Source of the DNA: DTU053 sp012520115
GTDB taxonomy: Bacteria > Bacillota > Clostridia > Oscillospirales > Acutalibacteraceae
Reading direction: 5' to 3'
Assembly (NCBI GenBank): GCA_050953725.1
Contig: JBMNNB010000003.1
Span: 62,001-126,000, forward strand
Length of the DNA: 64,000 bases
A program made the position numbers and the translations under genes. The first letter of the stretch is position 1. Every line of letters starts with the position of its first letter. Below, piece by piece: positions 41,715 through 49,824 of the stretch. The notes under the pieces were generated by a model. It made no database searches. It had not been told where the DNA came from and was given only the letters and a program-made list of their open reading frames with translations.

Positions 41715-42563
41715 ATGGCTGCCAATAAAAAGAAAATAATCAGAATCGCCTCACTTGCAGTTGCGGGCGTTCTTGTTGCCGGACTGACTTATTCTGTCGT
41801 CAGCACATATTTATACGAATCGAAAAAGAAGCCCATTGTGCCTTCCGGTCAGACCGTTGATCTGACGGATTACAGGCTGGTCTTTGAGGATAATTTTGAC
41901 GGCGATAAACTCGACCTTGAAAAGTGGAGTTACAGGGCCAACGGCGCAAGGCGGGCAGGCTTTAACAGCCCGAATCAGGTTTATGTCAAGGACGGCAACC
42001 TGTATATGAAGGCTGAGTATAAGGAGGACGGCGAATACGGCCCGGGCTGGTACACGGGCATGATACGCACTATTTCCGAGTACACCACCGGCTACTTTGA
42101 AGCAAGGTGCAAGGCTAACGAGGGCGGCGGCTTCTGGAGCGCCTTCTGGCTTAACTCACCCGGCATGAACGCACAGTCCGACGGCGGAATCAACGGTGCG
42201 GAGATAGACATTTTCGAGGCCTTTAACTATGACAAAAAGACCTATTTCTTCAGCCAGAGGGATTCCGTTTCACTCAACATACATGTTGACGGCTACGGCG
42301 AGGAATTGAAGTCCAAGAACCTCGGCAACTACTATGTAAAGGACCCCTACAATGAGTTCCACATCTACGGCCTTGAATGGACCCCGAGCGAATACATATT
42401 CTACATAGACGGCGTTGAAGCTTGCCGCTCTACATTTAAAAACGGAGTCTCAAAGGGACTTGAGTATGTGATACTCTCCTTAGAGCCGCCTTCAGAGGTC
42501 ACCGCAGAGCCCGGCTTCTCGACCGAATTTGTTGTGGATTATGTAAAGATTTATCAGAAATAG
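41715..42563 (+). CDS. Membrane-anchored GH16 beta-glucanase
   Basis: A 282-residue glycoside hydrolase family 16 enzyme (laminarinase/lichenase type). An N-terminal lysine-rich start and one helix (IIRIASLAVAGVLVAGLTY) form a signal anchor. The catalytic domain starts YRLVFEDNFDGDKLDLEKW and contains the active-site motif GAEIDIFEAF (E-x-D-x-x-E) with the nucleophile and acid/base Glu; HIYGLEWTPSEYIFYIDG and the final VVDYVKIYQK strand are also typical. Lack of the extra Met in E-I-D-I-F-E groups it with beta-bulge-less lichenases and kappa-carrageenases only loosely, so the substrate remains open among beta-1,3/1,4-glucans. It acts outside the membrane. Confidence 0.9.
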   Translation: MAANKKKIIRIASLAVAGVLVAGLTYSVVSTYLYESKKKPIVPSGQTVDLTDYRLVFEDNFDGDKLDLEKWSYRANGARRAGFNSPNQVYVKDGNLYMKAEYKEDGEYGPGWYTGMIRTISEYTTGYFEARCKANEGGGFWSAFWLNSPGMNAQSDGGINGAEIDIFEAFNYDKKTYFFSQRDSVSLNIHVDGYGEELKSKNLGNYYVKDPYNEFHIYGLEWTPSEYIFYIDGVEACRSTFKNGVSKGLEYVILSLEPPSEVTAEPGFSTEFVVDYVKIYQK

Positions 42564-42570
42564 CATATGA

Positions 42571-42600
42571 AAAACCGCCTGAGACAGCTCGGGCGGTTTT
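42571..42600. terminator. Bidirectional terminator of GH16 and ispD
   Basis: A 13-bp stem (AAAACCGCCTGAG with CTCGGGCGGTTTT, one T:G pair) around ACAG. Both arms end in A/T runs, serving both convergent genes. Confidence 0.88.
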
Positions 42601-42603
42601 AGT

Positions 42604-43317
42604 TTACAGGTTATCGAAATCGGCAAGGTATTTTTCTAAGAAATCCAAATCCTGCTTATATGTGAGCTTCATATTGTCATACTCCCCTTCTACGATGCAT
42701 ACAAGCTCGTCGGAGAGATATCTGTGCACCACACCGCAGTCATCGGTGGGGTTGAATGCGGGGTCCTTATGACCCTTTTCATATGCCCTTATCAGGGTTT
42801 TCAGCTTAAAGCCCTGTGGGGTCTGTACCTTAAAGATTTCATGTCTGTTAAGGCTCGAACGCATCTGCATATTATCGGGGTTTACTTTAATGATTGTGTC
42901 TACCTCTGGGACTGCGACGGTGACGGCGTTGTACTTTTCCAGAGCGTTTATTACGTCGGTAATATAGCGCTGCCTTAATACGGGGCGTGCGCTGTCATGC
43001 AGCAGGATGTTTATATCGGGTGTAGACTCATACGCCCTGATTGCCGCAAGTGAGGACTCATATCTTTCCCTGCCGCCGGCGATTATCTTATTAAGCTTTG
43101 TGCAGTTGTTCTTTTGGGCAAGGCTTTTTACCTCATCGAAATAATCCGGATGAGCCACCACGGAAAATTCATCTATCAGGGGGTGGCGCTGAAAGCCGAG
43201 CATGGAGTACTCCAATACGACTCTGCCGCCTACCTTTAAAAACTGCTTGGGGGTATCCTCACCGAACCTTTTTCCGTTGCCGGCTGCCAGAATCACAGCC
43301 ACATTTTTAACAGACAT
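42604..43317 (-). CDS. ispD: 2-C-methyl-D-erythritol 4-phosphate cytidylyltransferase
   Basis: IspD makes CDP-methylerythritol in the MEP isoprenoid pathway. The 237-residue protein has VAVILAAGNGKRFGEDTPKQFL (nucleotide-binding G-x-G-x-R...P-K-Q), an AGGRERYESS segment, LLHDSARPVL, VAVPEVDTIIKV and TPQGFKLKTL, with NPTDDCGV near the C-terminus. Related TarI/ribitol-phosphate cytidylyltransferases share the fold; the V-P-V/E-x-D-T-I and T-P-Q-x-F patterns fit both, so TarI is an alternative, but no tarJ is adjacent. GGAGGG lies just before the ATG. Confidence 0.82.
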   Translation of the reverse strand: MSVKNVAVILAAGNGKRFGEDTPKQFLKVGGRVVLEYSMLGFQRHPLIDEFSVVAHPDYFDEVKSLAQKNNCTKLNKIIAGGRERYESSLAAIRAYESTPDINILLHDSARPVLRQRYITDVINALEKYNAVTVAVPEVDTIIKVNPDNMQMRSSLNRHEIFKVQTPQGFKLKTLIRAYEKGHKDPAFNPTDDCGVVHRYLSDELVCIVEGEYDNMKLTYKQDLDFLEKYLADFDNL

Positions 43318-43504
43318 TTCGCCCTCCGATTTTTCGGTATTTTAATAATTATAAGTCAATAAGCCCTCTTCGTCAATCTGTCGGCACTGCTTTACTGCGG
43401 CTGTTGCGCCGCTGTATATCATAAACCTTATGTAGAGGTTGAAATGTATAAAAATGTAGCCTTTATTCTATAATTTTTCTGTTATTATTATGATTCAATA
43501 TTTA

Positions 43505-43533
43505 TATACAACATTCGCAGTTTAAGGTATAAT
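43505..43533 (+). promoter_or_regulatory. Putative promoter of purCF
   Basis: TATACA (43505-43510), 17-base spacer, TATAAT (43528-43533). The leader of about 50 bases is too short for a purine riboswitch. Confidence 0.4.
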
Positions 43534-43589
43534 TTCCATATAAAAGGGACCGGGCTTATTTTTGCCTAAAAAAAGTTTGGAGGATAGCT

Positions 43590-44300
43590 ATGGAAAAGGG
43601 TGCGATGCTTTACGAAGGAAAGGCTAAAAAGGTTTATGCCACTGACAAGGAAGGGCTTGTAATCGTCGAATACAAGGACGACGCCACTGCCTTTAACGGT
43701 CTTAAAAAGGGCAGTATTGCCGGCAAGGGTGTAATAAATAACCGCCTTTCAAATCATTTCTTCAGGATTCTTGAGGCTGAGGGTGTTCCGACCCACTATG
43801 TTGAGGAACTGAGTGACAGAGAAACTCTCGTAAAGAAGGTAGAAATTGTTCCCCTTGAGGTTATTATCCGCAACATAACCGCAGGCAGCCTGAGCAAACG
43901 CTTCGGCGTGGACGAGGGCATTGTGCTTGACACTCCCATATTTGAACTAAGCTACAAAAACGACGACCTCGGTGACCCGATGATAAACAGCAGTCAGGCT
44001 CTGGCTCTTAAATTCACAACCGCCGAGGAGCTTAACAAAATAGAGGCTATGGCTTTAAAGGTCAATGAGGTGCTCAAACGTGAGTTCCTGAAAGCCCATC
44101 TCATCCTCGTTGACTTTAAACTGGAGTTCGGCAAGGCAGACGGAGAGGTCCTGCTTGCCGATGAGATTTCCCCCGACACCTGCCGTCTTTGGGACAGCGA
44201 AACAAAAGAAAAGCTCGATAAGGACCGCTTCAGGCGTGACTTGGGCGGCGTGGAAGAGGCCTATATCGAGGTAGCAAGAAGGGTTCTCGGAGATGCTTAA
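43590..44300 (+). CDS. purC: SAICAR synthase (PurC)
   Basis: PurC joins CAIR and aspartate with ATP in purine synthesis. The 236-residue protein begins MLYEGKAKKVYAT and shows YKDDATAFNG, the EVIIRNITAGSLSKRFG signature, KLEFGKADGEVLLADEISPDTCRLWD and DKDRFRRDLGG. All are standard for the bacterial enzyme. It overlaps purF by 8 bases (44293-44300). purE, purB and the later pur genes are not in the window. Confidence 0.97.
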   Translation: MEKGAMLYEGKAKKVYATDKEGLVIVEYKDDATAFNGLKKGSIAGKGVINNRLSNHFFRILEAEGVPTHYVEELSDRETLVKKVEIVPLEVIIRNITAGSLSKRFGVDEGIVLDTPIFELSYKNDDLGDPMINSSQALALKFTTAEELNKIEAMALKVNEVLKREFLKAHLILVDFKLEFGKADGEVLLADEISPDTCRLWDSETKEKLDKDRFRRDLGGVEEAYIEVARRVLGDA

Positions 44301-45684
44301 AATTAACGACGGTTCACTGCATGAGGAATGCGCTGTTTTCGGTTTCTTTAACGGCGGCAACGTCAACGCTGCTCAGATTGCATATCAGTGCCTTTTCTCA
44401 ATGCAGCACAGAGGTCAGGACGGCGCCGGCTTAGCCGGTGCGTCGGGTAATAATGTTCATTTACATAAGGACACGGGTCTTATTAACGAGGTCTTTTCAA
44501 AGCAGGTGCTTGACGAGTTCAATAAGGACGAAATCCTTGTGGGTCATGTTCGCTATGCCACAAGCTCAAGCGTGACTATGCTTGACACTCAGCCCCTTGT
44601 CATGCACGGCTATGAGGGCTTTATCGCCATGGCCCATAACGGCCATATAGTCAACGGAAATGAGGTAAGGCGTGAGCTTCAGAAAAGAGGCGTTCTGTTC
44701 CAGACAAGCGTTGACAGCGAGGCCTTAATGCATATTATTGCAGGCAACCGTGACGGAATCGAGGCGGGCATTAAAGACCTGATTGCTACTGTCAAGGGCT
44801 CCTATGCTCTGACGCTGATGTGTCCGGACAAGCTTATCGGAGTCAGGGACCCCTGGGGTATCCGCCCCCTTGCAATAGGCAGGCTCGGCGACTGCTATAT
44901 CCTTGCCTCGGAAAGCTGTGCCTTTAACGCTATCGGCGCCGCATTCATAAGAGACGTTAAGCCCGGTGAGATTGTCATTATCACCTCCTCCGGTCTTCAG
45001 TCAATTCAGACTCAGCCTAAGAAGAACACCTCGCTGTGCGTGTTCGAATATGTCTATTTCGCCCGCAATGACAGCTGTATTGACAGCGTCAGCGTATATC
45101 AGTCCCGCATAAGAATGGGCAGGTATCTGAGCAAGACCGAGCCCGTTGAGGCTGATATCGTGTCGGGAGTGCCGGATTCCGCTATCCCCGCCGCAATAGG
45201 CTATGCAAACGAGAGCGGTATTCCCTACGGTCAGTGCCTTATCAAGAACTCTTATTCGGGCCGTACCTTTATTCAGGACGGACAGCTCAACCGTGAGCAG
45301 AGCGTCAGGATGAAGCTCTGCGCCATACATGAGAACGTCGAGAACAAGCGGATTGTTCTGGTCGATGACTCGATTGTCCGTGGCACTAACAGCATGTACA
45401 TAGTGAAAATGCTCAGGAATGCGGGCGCAAAGGAGATTCATATGAGAATCGCCTCCCCGCCCGTCAGATTCGCCTGTCATTTCGGCATAAATACTCCGAA
45501 TCAGAAAAACCTTGTGGGCTCGTACCTTGCGCCAGAGGCCCTTGCAAAGAGAATCGGCGCTGATTCCCTTGCGTATCTGGGTATAGAGGACCTTGTGGCT
45601 GCGGTCGGCAATAAACAAATAGGCCTATGCTGCGGCTGCTTTGACGGCGTGTACCCGATGCCGATTGAAGACGTAAACGCATAA
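44293..45684 (+). CDS. purF: Amidophosphoribosyltransferase (PurF)
   Basis: PurF makes phosphoribosylamine from PRPP and glutamine, the first committed purine step. The 463-residue protein has a short propeptide so that the nucleophile is Cys13 (LHEECAVFGFF), the Ntn glutaminase domain with MQHRGQDGAGLA and VGHVRYAT, and the PRT domain with VLVDDSIVRGTNSM (PRPP loop). Cysteines in RFACHFG and LCCGCFDG correspond to the iron-sulfur ligands of the B. subtilis type, so it should be oxygen-sensitive and processed at the propeptide. It is cotranslated with purC. Confidence 0.97.
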   Translation: MLKINDGSLHEECAVFGFFNGGNVNAAQIAYQCLFSMQHRGQDGAGLAGASGNNVHLHKDTGLINEVFSKQVLDEFNKDEILVGHVRYATSSSVTMLDTQPLVMHGYEGFIAMAHNGHIVNGNEVRRELQKRGVLFQTSVDSEALMHIIAGNRDGIEAGIKDLIATVKGSYALTLMCPDKLIGVRDPWGIRPLAIGRLGDCYILASESCAFNAIGAAFIRDVKPGEIVIITSSGLQSIQTQPKKNTSLCVFEYVYFARNDSCIDSVSVYQSRIRMGRYLSKTEPVEADIVSGVPDSAIPAAIGYANESGIPYGQCLIKNSYSGRTFIQDGQLNREQSVRMKLCAIHENVENKRIVLVDDSIVRGTNSMYIVKMLRNAGAKEIHMRIASPPVRFACHFGINTPNQKNLVGSYLAPEALAKRIGADSLAYLGIEDLVAAVGNKQIGLCCGCFDGVYPMPIEDVNA

Positions 45685-45723
45685 AATTCAAGCCTTACTA
45701 CATTTATTCGAAAGGGCTACCCG

Positions 45724-46638
45724 ATGAGGCTTTTTCACTTTTTATTAATTGCCGTTACGGTAAGCTGCTCCGTTGCGTTTTCGTCAACAAGGAGCAGATT
45801 CAGCAAAAAATATGTGACCGGCATGTCCGATTTGATGATATTCAATTCGACCTGCTGCTTTCTTGCCGCCGCTTTGCTTACAGTGGCGGCTTATATTGCT
45901 AAAGACACATTGAATGCCTTTACCTTCGGCTACGGCACCGCTTACGGATTGCTGATAGCCGTTGCGTCTATCTCCGCCTTGAAGGCCTTTCAGACGGGCC
46001 CGCTCTCCTACACCACCGTCATTACCTCCTTTGCAATGGTCTTTCCCTCCGTTGCGGGAGTACTTTTCTGGAATGAGAGCATAAAGCCGATTAAGTATAT
46101 CGGCATGGCGCTGATACTGGTTTCAATCTTCTTTGCAATCAATCTGAAAAAGAAGGATGAAAAGAAGGCAAGCCTTATCTGGCTGATGTTCTGCTTTCTG
46201 ACCCTTTTCTTAAACGGCACCAACAGCGTTATGCAGAAGTGGTTCAAAATGCGTGAGAACAGCGGCGGCACCTTCTCATTTCTGGCTGTCTCCTTCTTTG
46301 TTTCCGCAATTATTACGCTTTCTGCCTTTTTCTATTTGAGGAGAACCCCGAAGGAGAAAGAAAAAAGAGCGAACAGTCTTGTCCGCTCCGATATGTTCAA
46401 AAGAGTTATTATCATTTTCTCGCTTATATGCGGCGTTACCACCGTGGTGTCAAACGTACTTACCCTCTATCTTGCAGGCGCTATGGACAGCGCAGTATTG
46501 TTCCCCGTTCTTAACGGCGGCGGCCTTTATACAGTCACCATTGTTTCGGTGGTCTTCTTTAAGGAAAGGCTGTCTGCCCGTCAGTGGGTAGGCTTAGTAA
46601 CGGGTTTTGCGGCAATTATGATTCTGGCCGTTTCGTAA
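45724..46638 (+). CDS. EamA/DMT superfamily transporter
   Basis: A 304-residue inner-membrane protein with ten hydrophobic segments arranged as two EamA repeats (about 1-140 and 148-304). The repeat ends show the usual LILVSIFFAINLKKKDE and VGLVTGFAAIMILAVS helices. Members export amino acids, nucleotides, drugs or other metabolites; the substrate is not readable. Its position 39 bases after purF allows cotranscription, but a link to purines is only a guess. No terminator is obvious before the next small gene. Confidence 0.85.
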   Translation: MRLFHFLLIAVTVSCSVAFSSTRSRFSKKYVTGMSDLMIFNSTCCFLAAALLTVAAYIAKDTLNAFTFGYGTAYGLLIAVASISALKAFQTGPLSYTTVITSFAMVFPSVAGVLFWNESIKPIKYIGMALILVSIFFAINLKKKDEKKASLIWLMFCFLTLFLNGTNSVMQKWFKMRENSGGTFSFLAVSFFVSAIITLSAFFYLRRTPKEKEKRANSLVRSDMFKRVIIIFSLICGVTTVVSNVLTLYLAGAMDSAVLFPVLNGGGLYTVTIVSVVFFKERLSARQWVGLVTGFAAIMILAVS

Positions 46639-46738
46639 CATTCCATAACAAGCTCGAAAAATCATTTTATCTATTGTATTCATTTTTCCTTTATGCTATT
46701 ATAATTTCGGAATGACATAAAATGAAGGAGAGGGTTGT

Positions 46739-46873
46739 ATGTCAATTTATAAAATCATAGCTATGTTAAAGTGGTTTATGTCCCTGGTTGAAGAGTATAT
46801 GCTTCAGTACCTCGGCTGGGATGGATGGCCGACAGTGACCGAATCGGAATCGGAATCCGAAACAGAAGTCTGA
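46739..46873 (+). CDS. 44-residue helix-plus-acidic-tail peptide
   Basis: A very short gene with a good ribosome binding site (AAGGAG at 46725-46730, 8 bases before ATG), a TATAAT at 46700-46705 and its own terminator. The peptide has an amphipathic, hydrophobic first half (MSIYKIIAMLKWFMSLVEEY), a Gly/Trp turn (LGWDGWP) and a Ser/Glu tail (TESESESETEV). No cysteine. It is probably expressed, but the family was not recognised. The peptide on the opposite strand (46967-47092) has the same plan. Membrane-active, signalling or chaperone-like roles are all possible. Confidence 0.6.
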   Translation: MSIYKIIAMLKWFMSLVEEYMLQYLGWDGWPTVTESESESETEV

Positions 46874-46888
46874 TTACTTAATACGCAG

Positions 46889-46917
46889 AACCTCCGGGCT
46901 TGAACCCGGAGGTTTTT
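46889..46917 (+). terminator. Terminator of the 44-residue peptide gene
   Basis: AACCTCCGGG (46889-46898) pairs with CCCGGAGGTT (46905-46914), followed by TTTTT overlapping the stem end. Confidence 0.92.
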
Positions 46918-46959
46918 ACATTTAAGAGGCCACAGTTTTTACTGCGGCCTCTTAAATGT
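46918..46959 (-). terminator. Long hairpin, terminator of the 41-residue peptide gene
   Basis: ACATTTAAGAGGCC (46918-46931) pairs perfectly with GGCCTCTTAAATGT (46946-46959), with an inner CAGT/ACTG stem. It directly abuts the preceding terminator, 7 bases after the stop of the minus-strand peptide gene. Read on the minus strand, T-rich sequence (TGTAAAAA) follows only weakly. Confidence 0.75.
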
Positions 46960-46966
46960 GAGTTAA

Positions 46967-47092
46967 TTATTCACCTTCGGATTCATCCTCACCTGCAGTC
47001 GTTAAGCAATCGGGAAGCTCTATTCCGAACAGTGCAAGGAACTCCCTCAAAATGTCAAAAAACATCTGAATGTACTGCATGATATTCTCCAT
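46967..47092 (-). CDS. 41-residue helix-plus-acidic-tail peptide
   Basis: A short minus-strand gene. GAGGTG lies 6 bases before the ATG, a TTGTAA-17-TAATAT promoter upstream and a 14-bp hairpin downstream. The peptide has a hydrophobic amphipathic helix (MENIMQYIQMFFDILREFL), a middle ALFGIELPDCL with one Cys and a tail TTAGEDESEGE. The pattern F-x-x-L-x-E-F/Y-L...G...P...E/S-rich is shared with the convergent 44-residue peptide, suggesting they are diverged paralogues. AgrD-like peptides have a similar plan, but there is no AgrB and the partner has no Cys. Confidence 0.6.
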   Translation of the reverse strand: MENIMQYIQMFFDILREFLALFGIELPDCLTTAGEDESEGE

Positions 47093-47136
47093 TATTAGCA
47101 CCTCACTTTCGTTTTGTAATTCTTAACTGCATACAG

Positions 47137-47165
47137 ATATTATCATTAATAAAAATACATTACAA
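47137..47165 (-). promoter_or_regulatory. Putative promoter of the 41-residue peptide gene
   Basis: Minus strand: TTGTAA (47165-47160), 17-base spacer, TAATAT (47142-47137), 45 bases before the start. Confidence 0.5.
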
Positions 47166-47221
47166 GGGATTTTTTCTAAATAAATAAAAGTTTATATTAA
47201 TATCAAATTTCTGCAATATGG

Positions 47222-47296
47222 CCGTAATACGGATAACAATTTCTTAAAATTAACTATATTGAAATCACTTTTTCGCAAAAAAGCCTCTTTTTCGCA
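47222..47296. other. Palindrome and direct repeats between peptide and oxidoreductase promoters
   Basis: The gap 47093-47436 holds, besides the two promoters, an 11-bp palindrome CCGTA-A-TACGG (47222-47232) and a directly repeated CTTTTTCGCA (47268-47277 and 47287-47296, 19 bases apart). They lie 60-130 bases upstream of the oxidoreductase promoter and could be regulator sites. No gene was seen here. Confidence 0.25.
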
Positions 47297-47357
47297 CCAA
47301 CAAATCTCGACAGGATTCCATTATCTGTTAAATTTAAAAACTTTAATCTTAATTTTA

Positions 47358-47386
47358 TTGAATGAAAAAAACGTGTGTGGTATAAT
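47358..47386 (+). promoter_or_regulatory. Promoter of the Gfo/Idh/MocA gene (extended -10)
   Basis: TTGAAT (47358-47363), 17-base spacer, TATAAT (47381-47386) with TGG directly before it. Confidence 0.7.
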
Positions 47387-47436
47387 GTTTGCGACTTATT
47401 TCTGTTCGTTTAAAAATATGAAAAGGGGATAATGCA

Positions 47437-48603
47437 ATGTCAAGAAAAGTCAAGTACGGCATCATCGGCGTAGGCAACATGGGTTCGTCGCACCTGAGAT
47501 CCTTTAAGGAGGGTAAGCTTCCGGAGCTTGAGCTTGTCGCTGTTGCCGATATTAATCCGGCAAGGCTCGAATGGGCTAAAGAGCAGCTTCCGGAGCTTAA
47601 AGTCTATAACACTGCGACAGAGCTTATAAACAGCGGCGACTGCGAGGCTGTCGTTATTGCGACTCCGCACTATGACCACCCGCCCATCGCCATTGAGGCT
47701 CTTAAGGCCGGACTTCATGTTCTGACCGAAAAGCCTGCCGGCGTTTACACAAAGCAGGTAAGAGAGCTTAACGAGTTCGCAAAGACCGTTGACCGCACCT
47801 TCGCAATCATGTTCAATCAGAGGACGAATGTGGTTTACAGAAAGCTCAGAGAGATAGTTCAGAGCGGCGAATACGGCCAGATCAGAAGGGTCAACTGGAT
47901 TATCACCGACTGGTTCCGCACCCAGGCATATTATGATTCAGGCGGATGGAGGGCTACATGGGCCGGTGAAGGCGGCGGCGTACTTATTAATCAGTGCCCC
48001 CACAACCTTGACCTGTGGCAGTGGATTTGCGGCATGCCCTGCAAGATTAGGGCCTTCTGCCGTGAGGGTCAATGGCACAACATAGAGGTTGAGGACGATG
48101 TAACGATTTATGCCGAATATCCTAACGGCGCTTCGGGCGTATTTATCGCTTCAACCGGCGACTGCCCCGGCACCAACAGATTAGAGATAACAATGGATAA
48201 GGCCAAGGCAGTCTGCGAGAAGAACGAGATTAAGCTCTATGTTCTTAACGACTTCACCTCCGAATACACCTTTAAGGCTAAAGAGGGCTTTGCAAAGCTT
48301 TCCGGTCAGTATGTGGATGTCGAGATTGAGGGCGAAAGCACTCACCATGTAGGCGTTCTCAATGCCTTCGCAGCTAATATTCTTCGTGGCGAGCCTCTGT
48401 ATGCAAACGGCGAAGAGGGTATCAACAGCCTTATGATTTCAAATGCCGCTTTCCTTTCCTCTTGGCTGGGCAAGGATGTTGAGCTGCCGCTTGATGAGGA
48501 TCTGTTCCTGGCTGAGCTTAACAAGAAGATTGCAGCTTCAAATACAAATAAAGAGGTCAAGGAGGCTGTTCAGGAGGACATGGGCAGCACCTACGGCACC
48601 TGA
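47437..48603 (+). CDS. Gfo/Idh/MocA family sugar oxidoreductase
   Basis: A 388-residue NAD(P)-dependent enzyme. The N-terminal Rossmann domain begins KYGIIGVGNMGSSHLRSF, with VLTEKPAGVYTKQ (the E-K-P motif with the catalytic Lys near residue 98). The C-terminal alpha/beta domain contains WAGEGGGVLINQCPHNLDLWQW, including the H-x-x-D/N-L positions that bind the sugar or inositol. Family members oxidise or reduce sugars, inositols and related polyols. The substrate is unknown; the nearby carbohydrate genes suggest a plant-glycan component. Single-gene transcript with its own promoter and terminator. Confidence 0.9.
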   Translation: MSRKVKYGIIGVGNMGSSHLRSFKEGKLPELELVAVADINPARLEWAKEQLPELKVYNTATELINSGDCEAVVIATPHYDHPPIAIEALKAGLHVLTEKPAGVYTKQVRELNEFAKTVDRTFAIMFNQRTNVVYRKLREIVQSGEYGQIRRVNWIITDWFRTQAYYDSGGWRATWAGEGGGVLINQCPHNLDLWQWICGMPCKIRAFCREGQWHNIEVEDDVTIYAEYPNGASGVFIASTGDCPGTNRLEITMDKAKAVCEKNEIKLYVLNDFTSEYTFKAKEGFAKLSGQYVDVEIEGESTHHVGVLNAFAANILRGEPLYANGEEGINSLMISNAAFLSSWLGKDVELPLDEDLFLAELNKKIAASNTNKEVKEAVQEDMGSTYGT

Positions 48604-48618
48604 TAATACACATAATTT

Positions 48619-48647
48619 AAGGGCAGATTACTCTGCCCTTATTTTTT
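48619..48647. terminator. Terminator between the oxidoreductase and mscS genes
   Basis: AAGGGCAG (48619-48626) pairs with CTGCCCTT (48633-48640) around ATTACT, followed by ATTTTTTT on the plus strand. The convergent mscS gene ends 5 bases away and may use it too. Confidence 0.88.
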
Positions 48648-48651
48648 TGCC

Positions 48652-49728
48652 TTAAACAAGCTTTATTTCCATTTTCTCAGCCGCCTCAATGATTGCCGCA
48701 TTTATCTTCTGCCTTGCTTCGATTTCCCGCTCAAAGTCCGGGTGAGTTTCATAGGAGATTGATAGCTGCAAGGCTGAGGCGGAGAAGGTGCTGAAGTAAA
48801 CGACGGGTTCTGAGTCAGTGGTGTTCTCGTTCTCCTTTATAATGCGCCTTATTTCCTCCATGAACTCATTCAGCTTTTCAGCCGTGGTGGAAAAGGCGAC
48901 GGAGATGTTCATTTCCACCTTGGAGCTTTGCTTTTTTGAGGCGTCGGTGATGATGCCTGCGGCGAGAATCGAGTTGGGATAGGTAATTATAGAGCCGTCG
49001 GGGGCTTCAAGACGGCTGCTTCGAAGGCCGAGACTCACGATCTTGCCCCTGACAGTGCCGACTATGATTGTGTCGCCGATTTCAAAGGGTTTGTCTAACA
49101 TGATGGCAATGCTGCTGAAAAGGTTTGCGGCTGTGTCCTTTGCGGCAAGGGCCATGGCCAAGCCGCCGATTCCGAGGCCAGCTATAAGACCCGATACATC
49201 CACGCCCCACTTTGTCAGCACGAAATACACGCCGAACACCGCAACAAGCACTTTAAGGCCGCTGGCAATATAGCTTGAAGCGTTGGGGTCTATCCTTCTG
49301 CCCTTTGCTTCGCTGACTGTCAGCATTGCGGCTATACTTATGCCGACCACATTGTATAACAGCCAGAAGGCGGAGATAAGGATAAGGCTTGAGAATACCT
49401 TGTGCAAAAGCGGAGTGTAGATTAAGGCGAAGAACTTTGGAATATCTATTTCGTGCCAGAAATTATGGATTACAGTATCACTGAGGGAATAGAGGGCATA
49501 AACGAGTACAGCCGCTAAAAACAGGCCCAGAGGCTTTTTTACGGCCATTTTGACGGCAGTATAACGCTGCGGGTTCTTCTTTTTCAGCTTATAAAGGCTC
49601 GCCCTGATTAAAATGCCCGAAAGGGGTACCCTTACGGCAAGAACGAAAAGCGAAAGCACTATAAAGGCAATAAAGGGCAGGTAGACAAAATAATTGTTTA
49701 TATCATATAAAAGGTGTTTCATAAACAT
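48652..49728 (-). CDS. Small-conductance mechanosensitive channel, MscS family
   Basis: A 358-residue channel with about four or five membrane helices. The pore helix and beta domain match MscS: GLIAGLGIGGLAMALAAKDTAANLF (Gly/Ala-packed pore), then DKPFEIGDTIIVGTVRGKIVSLGLRSSRLEAPDGSIITYPNS, then a cytosolic alpha/beta end. It would release solutes upon hypo-osmotic shock. Several helices precede the three-helix core, so it is of the longer YnaI/YbdG-like type. Single gene on the minus strand, GGAGGG before the ATG. Confidence 0.93.
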   Translation of the reverse strand: MFMKHLLYDINNYFVYLPFIAFIVLSLFVLAVRVPLSGILIRASLYKLKKKNPQRYTAVKMAVKKPLGLFLAAVLVYALYSLSDTVIHNFWHEIDIPKFFALIYTPLLHKVFSSLILISAFWLLYNVVGISIAAMLTVSEAKGRRIDPNASSYIASGLKVLVAVFGVYFVLTKWGVDVSGLIAGLGIGGLAMALAAKDTAANLFSSIAIMLDKPFEIGDTIIVGTVRGKIVSLGLRSSRLEAPDGSIITYPNSILAAGIITDASKKQSSKVEMNISVAFSTTAEKLNEFMEEIRRIIKENENTTDSEPVVYFSTFSASALQLSISYETHPDFEREIEARQKINAAIIEAAEKMEIKLV

Positions 49729-49786
49729 CCCTCCTCAAATCTCTATTCCTATGTTATATTGTGGGAGCATTTAAATCAACCGTTAA

Positions 49787-49821
49787 GAGAAAAATCGTGC
49801 AGACATTTGCCTGCACGATTT
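49787..49821 (-). terminator. Terminator of the stn operon
   Basis: AAATCGTGCAG (49792-49802) pairs with CTGCACGATTT (49811-49821) around an 8-base loop; minus-strand transcription then meets a short T-run (ATTTTTCTC). Confidence 0.85.
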
Positions 49822-49824
49822 GTT

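Noticed and set aside
46967..47092. AgrD-type autoinducing peptide precursor
   Set aside because: The helix, single Cys and acidic tail fit loosely, but there is no AgrB, histidine kinase or response regulator nearby and the paralogous peptide lacks Cys.
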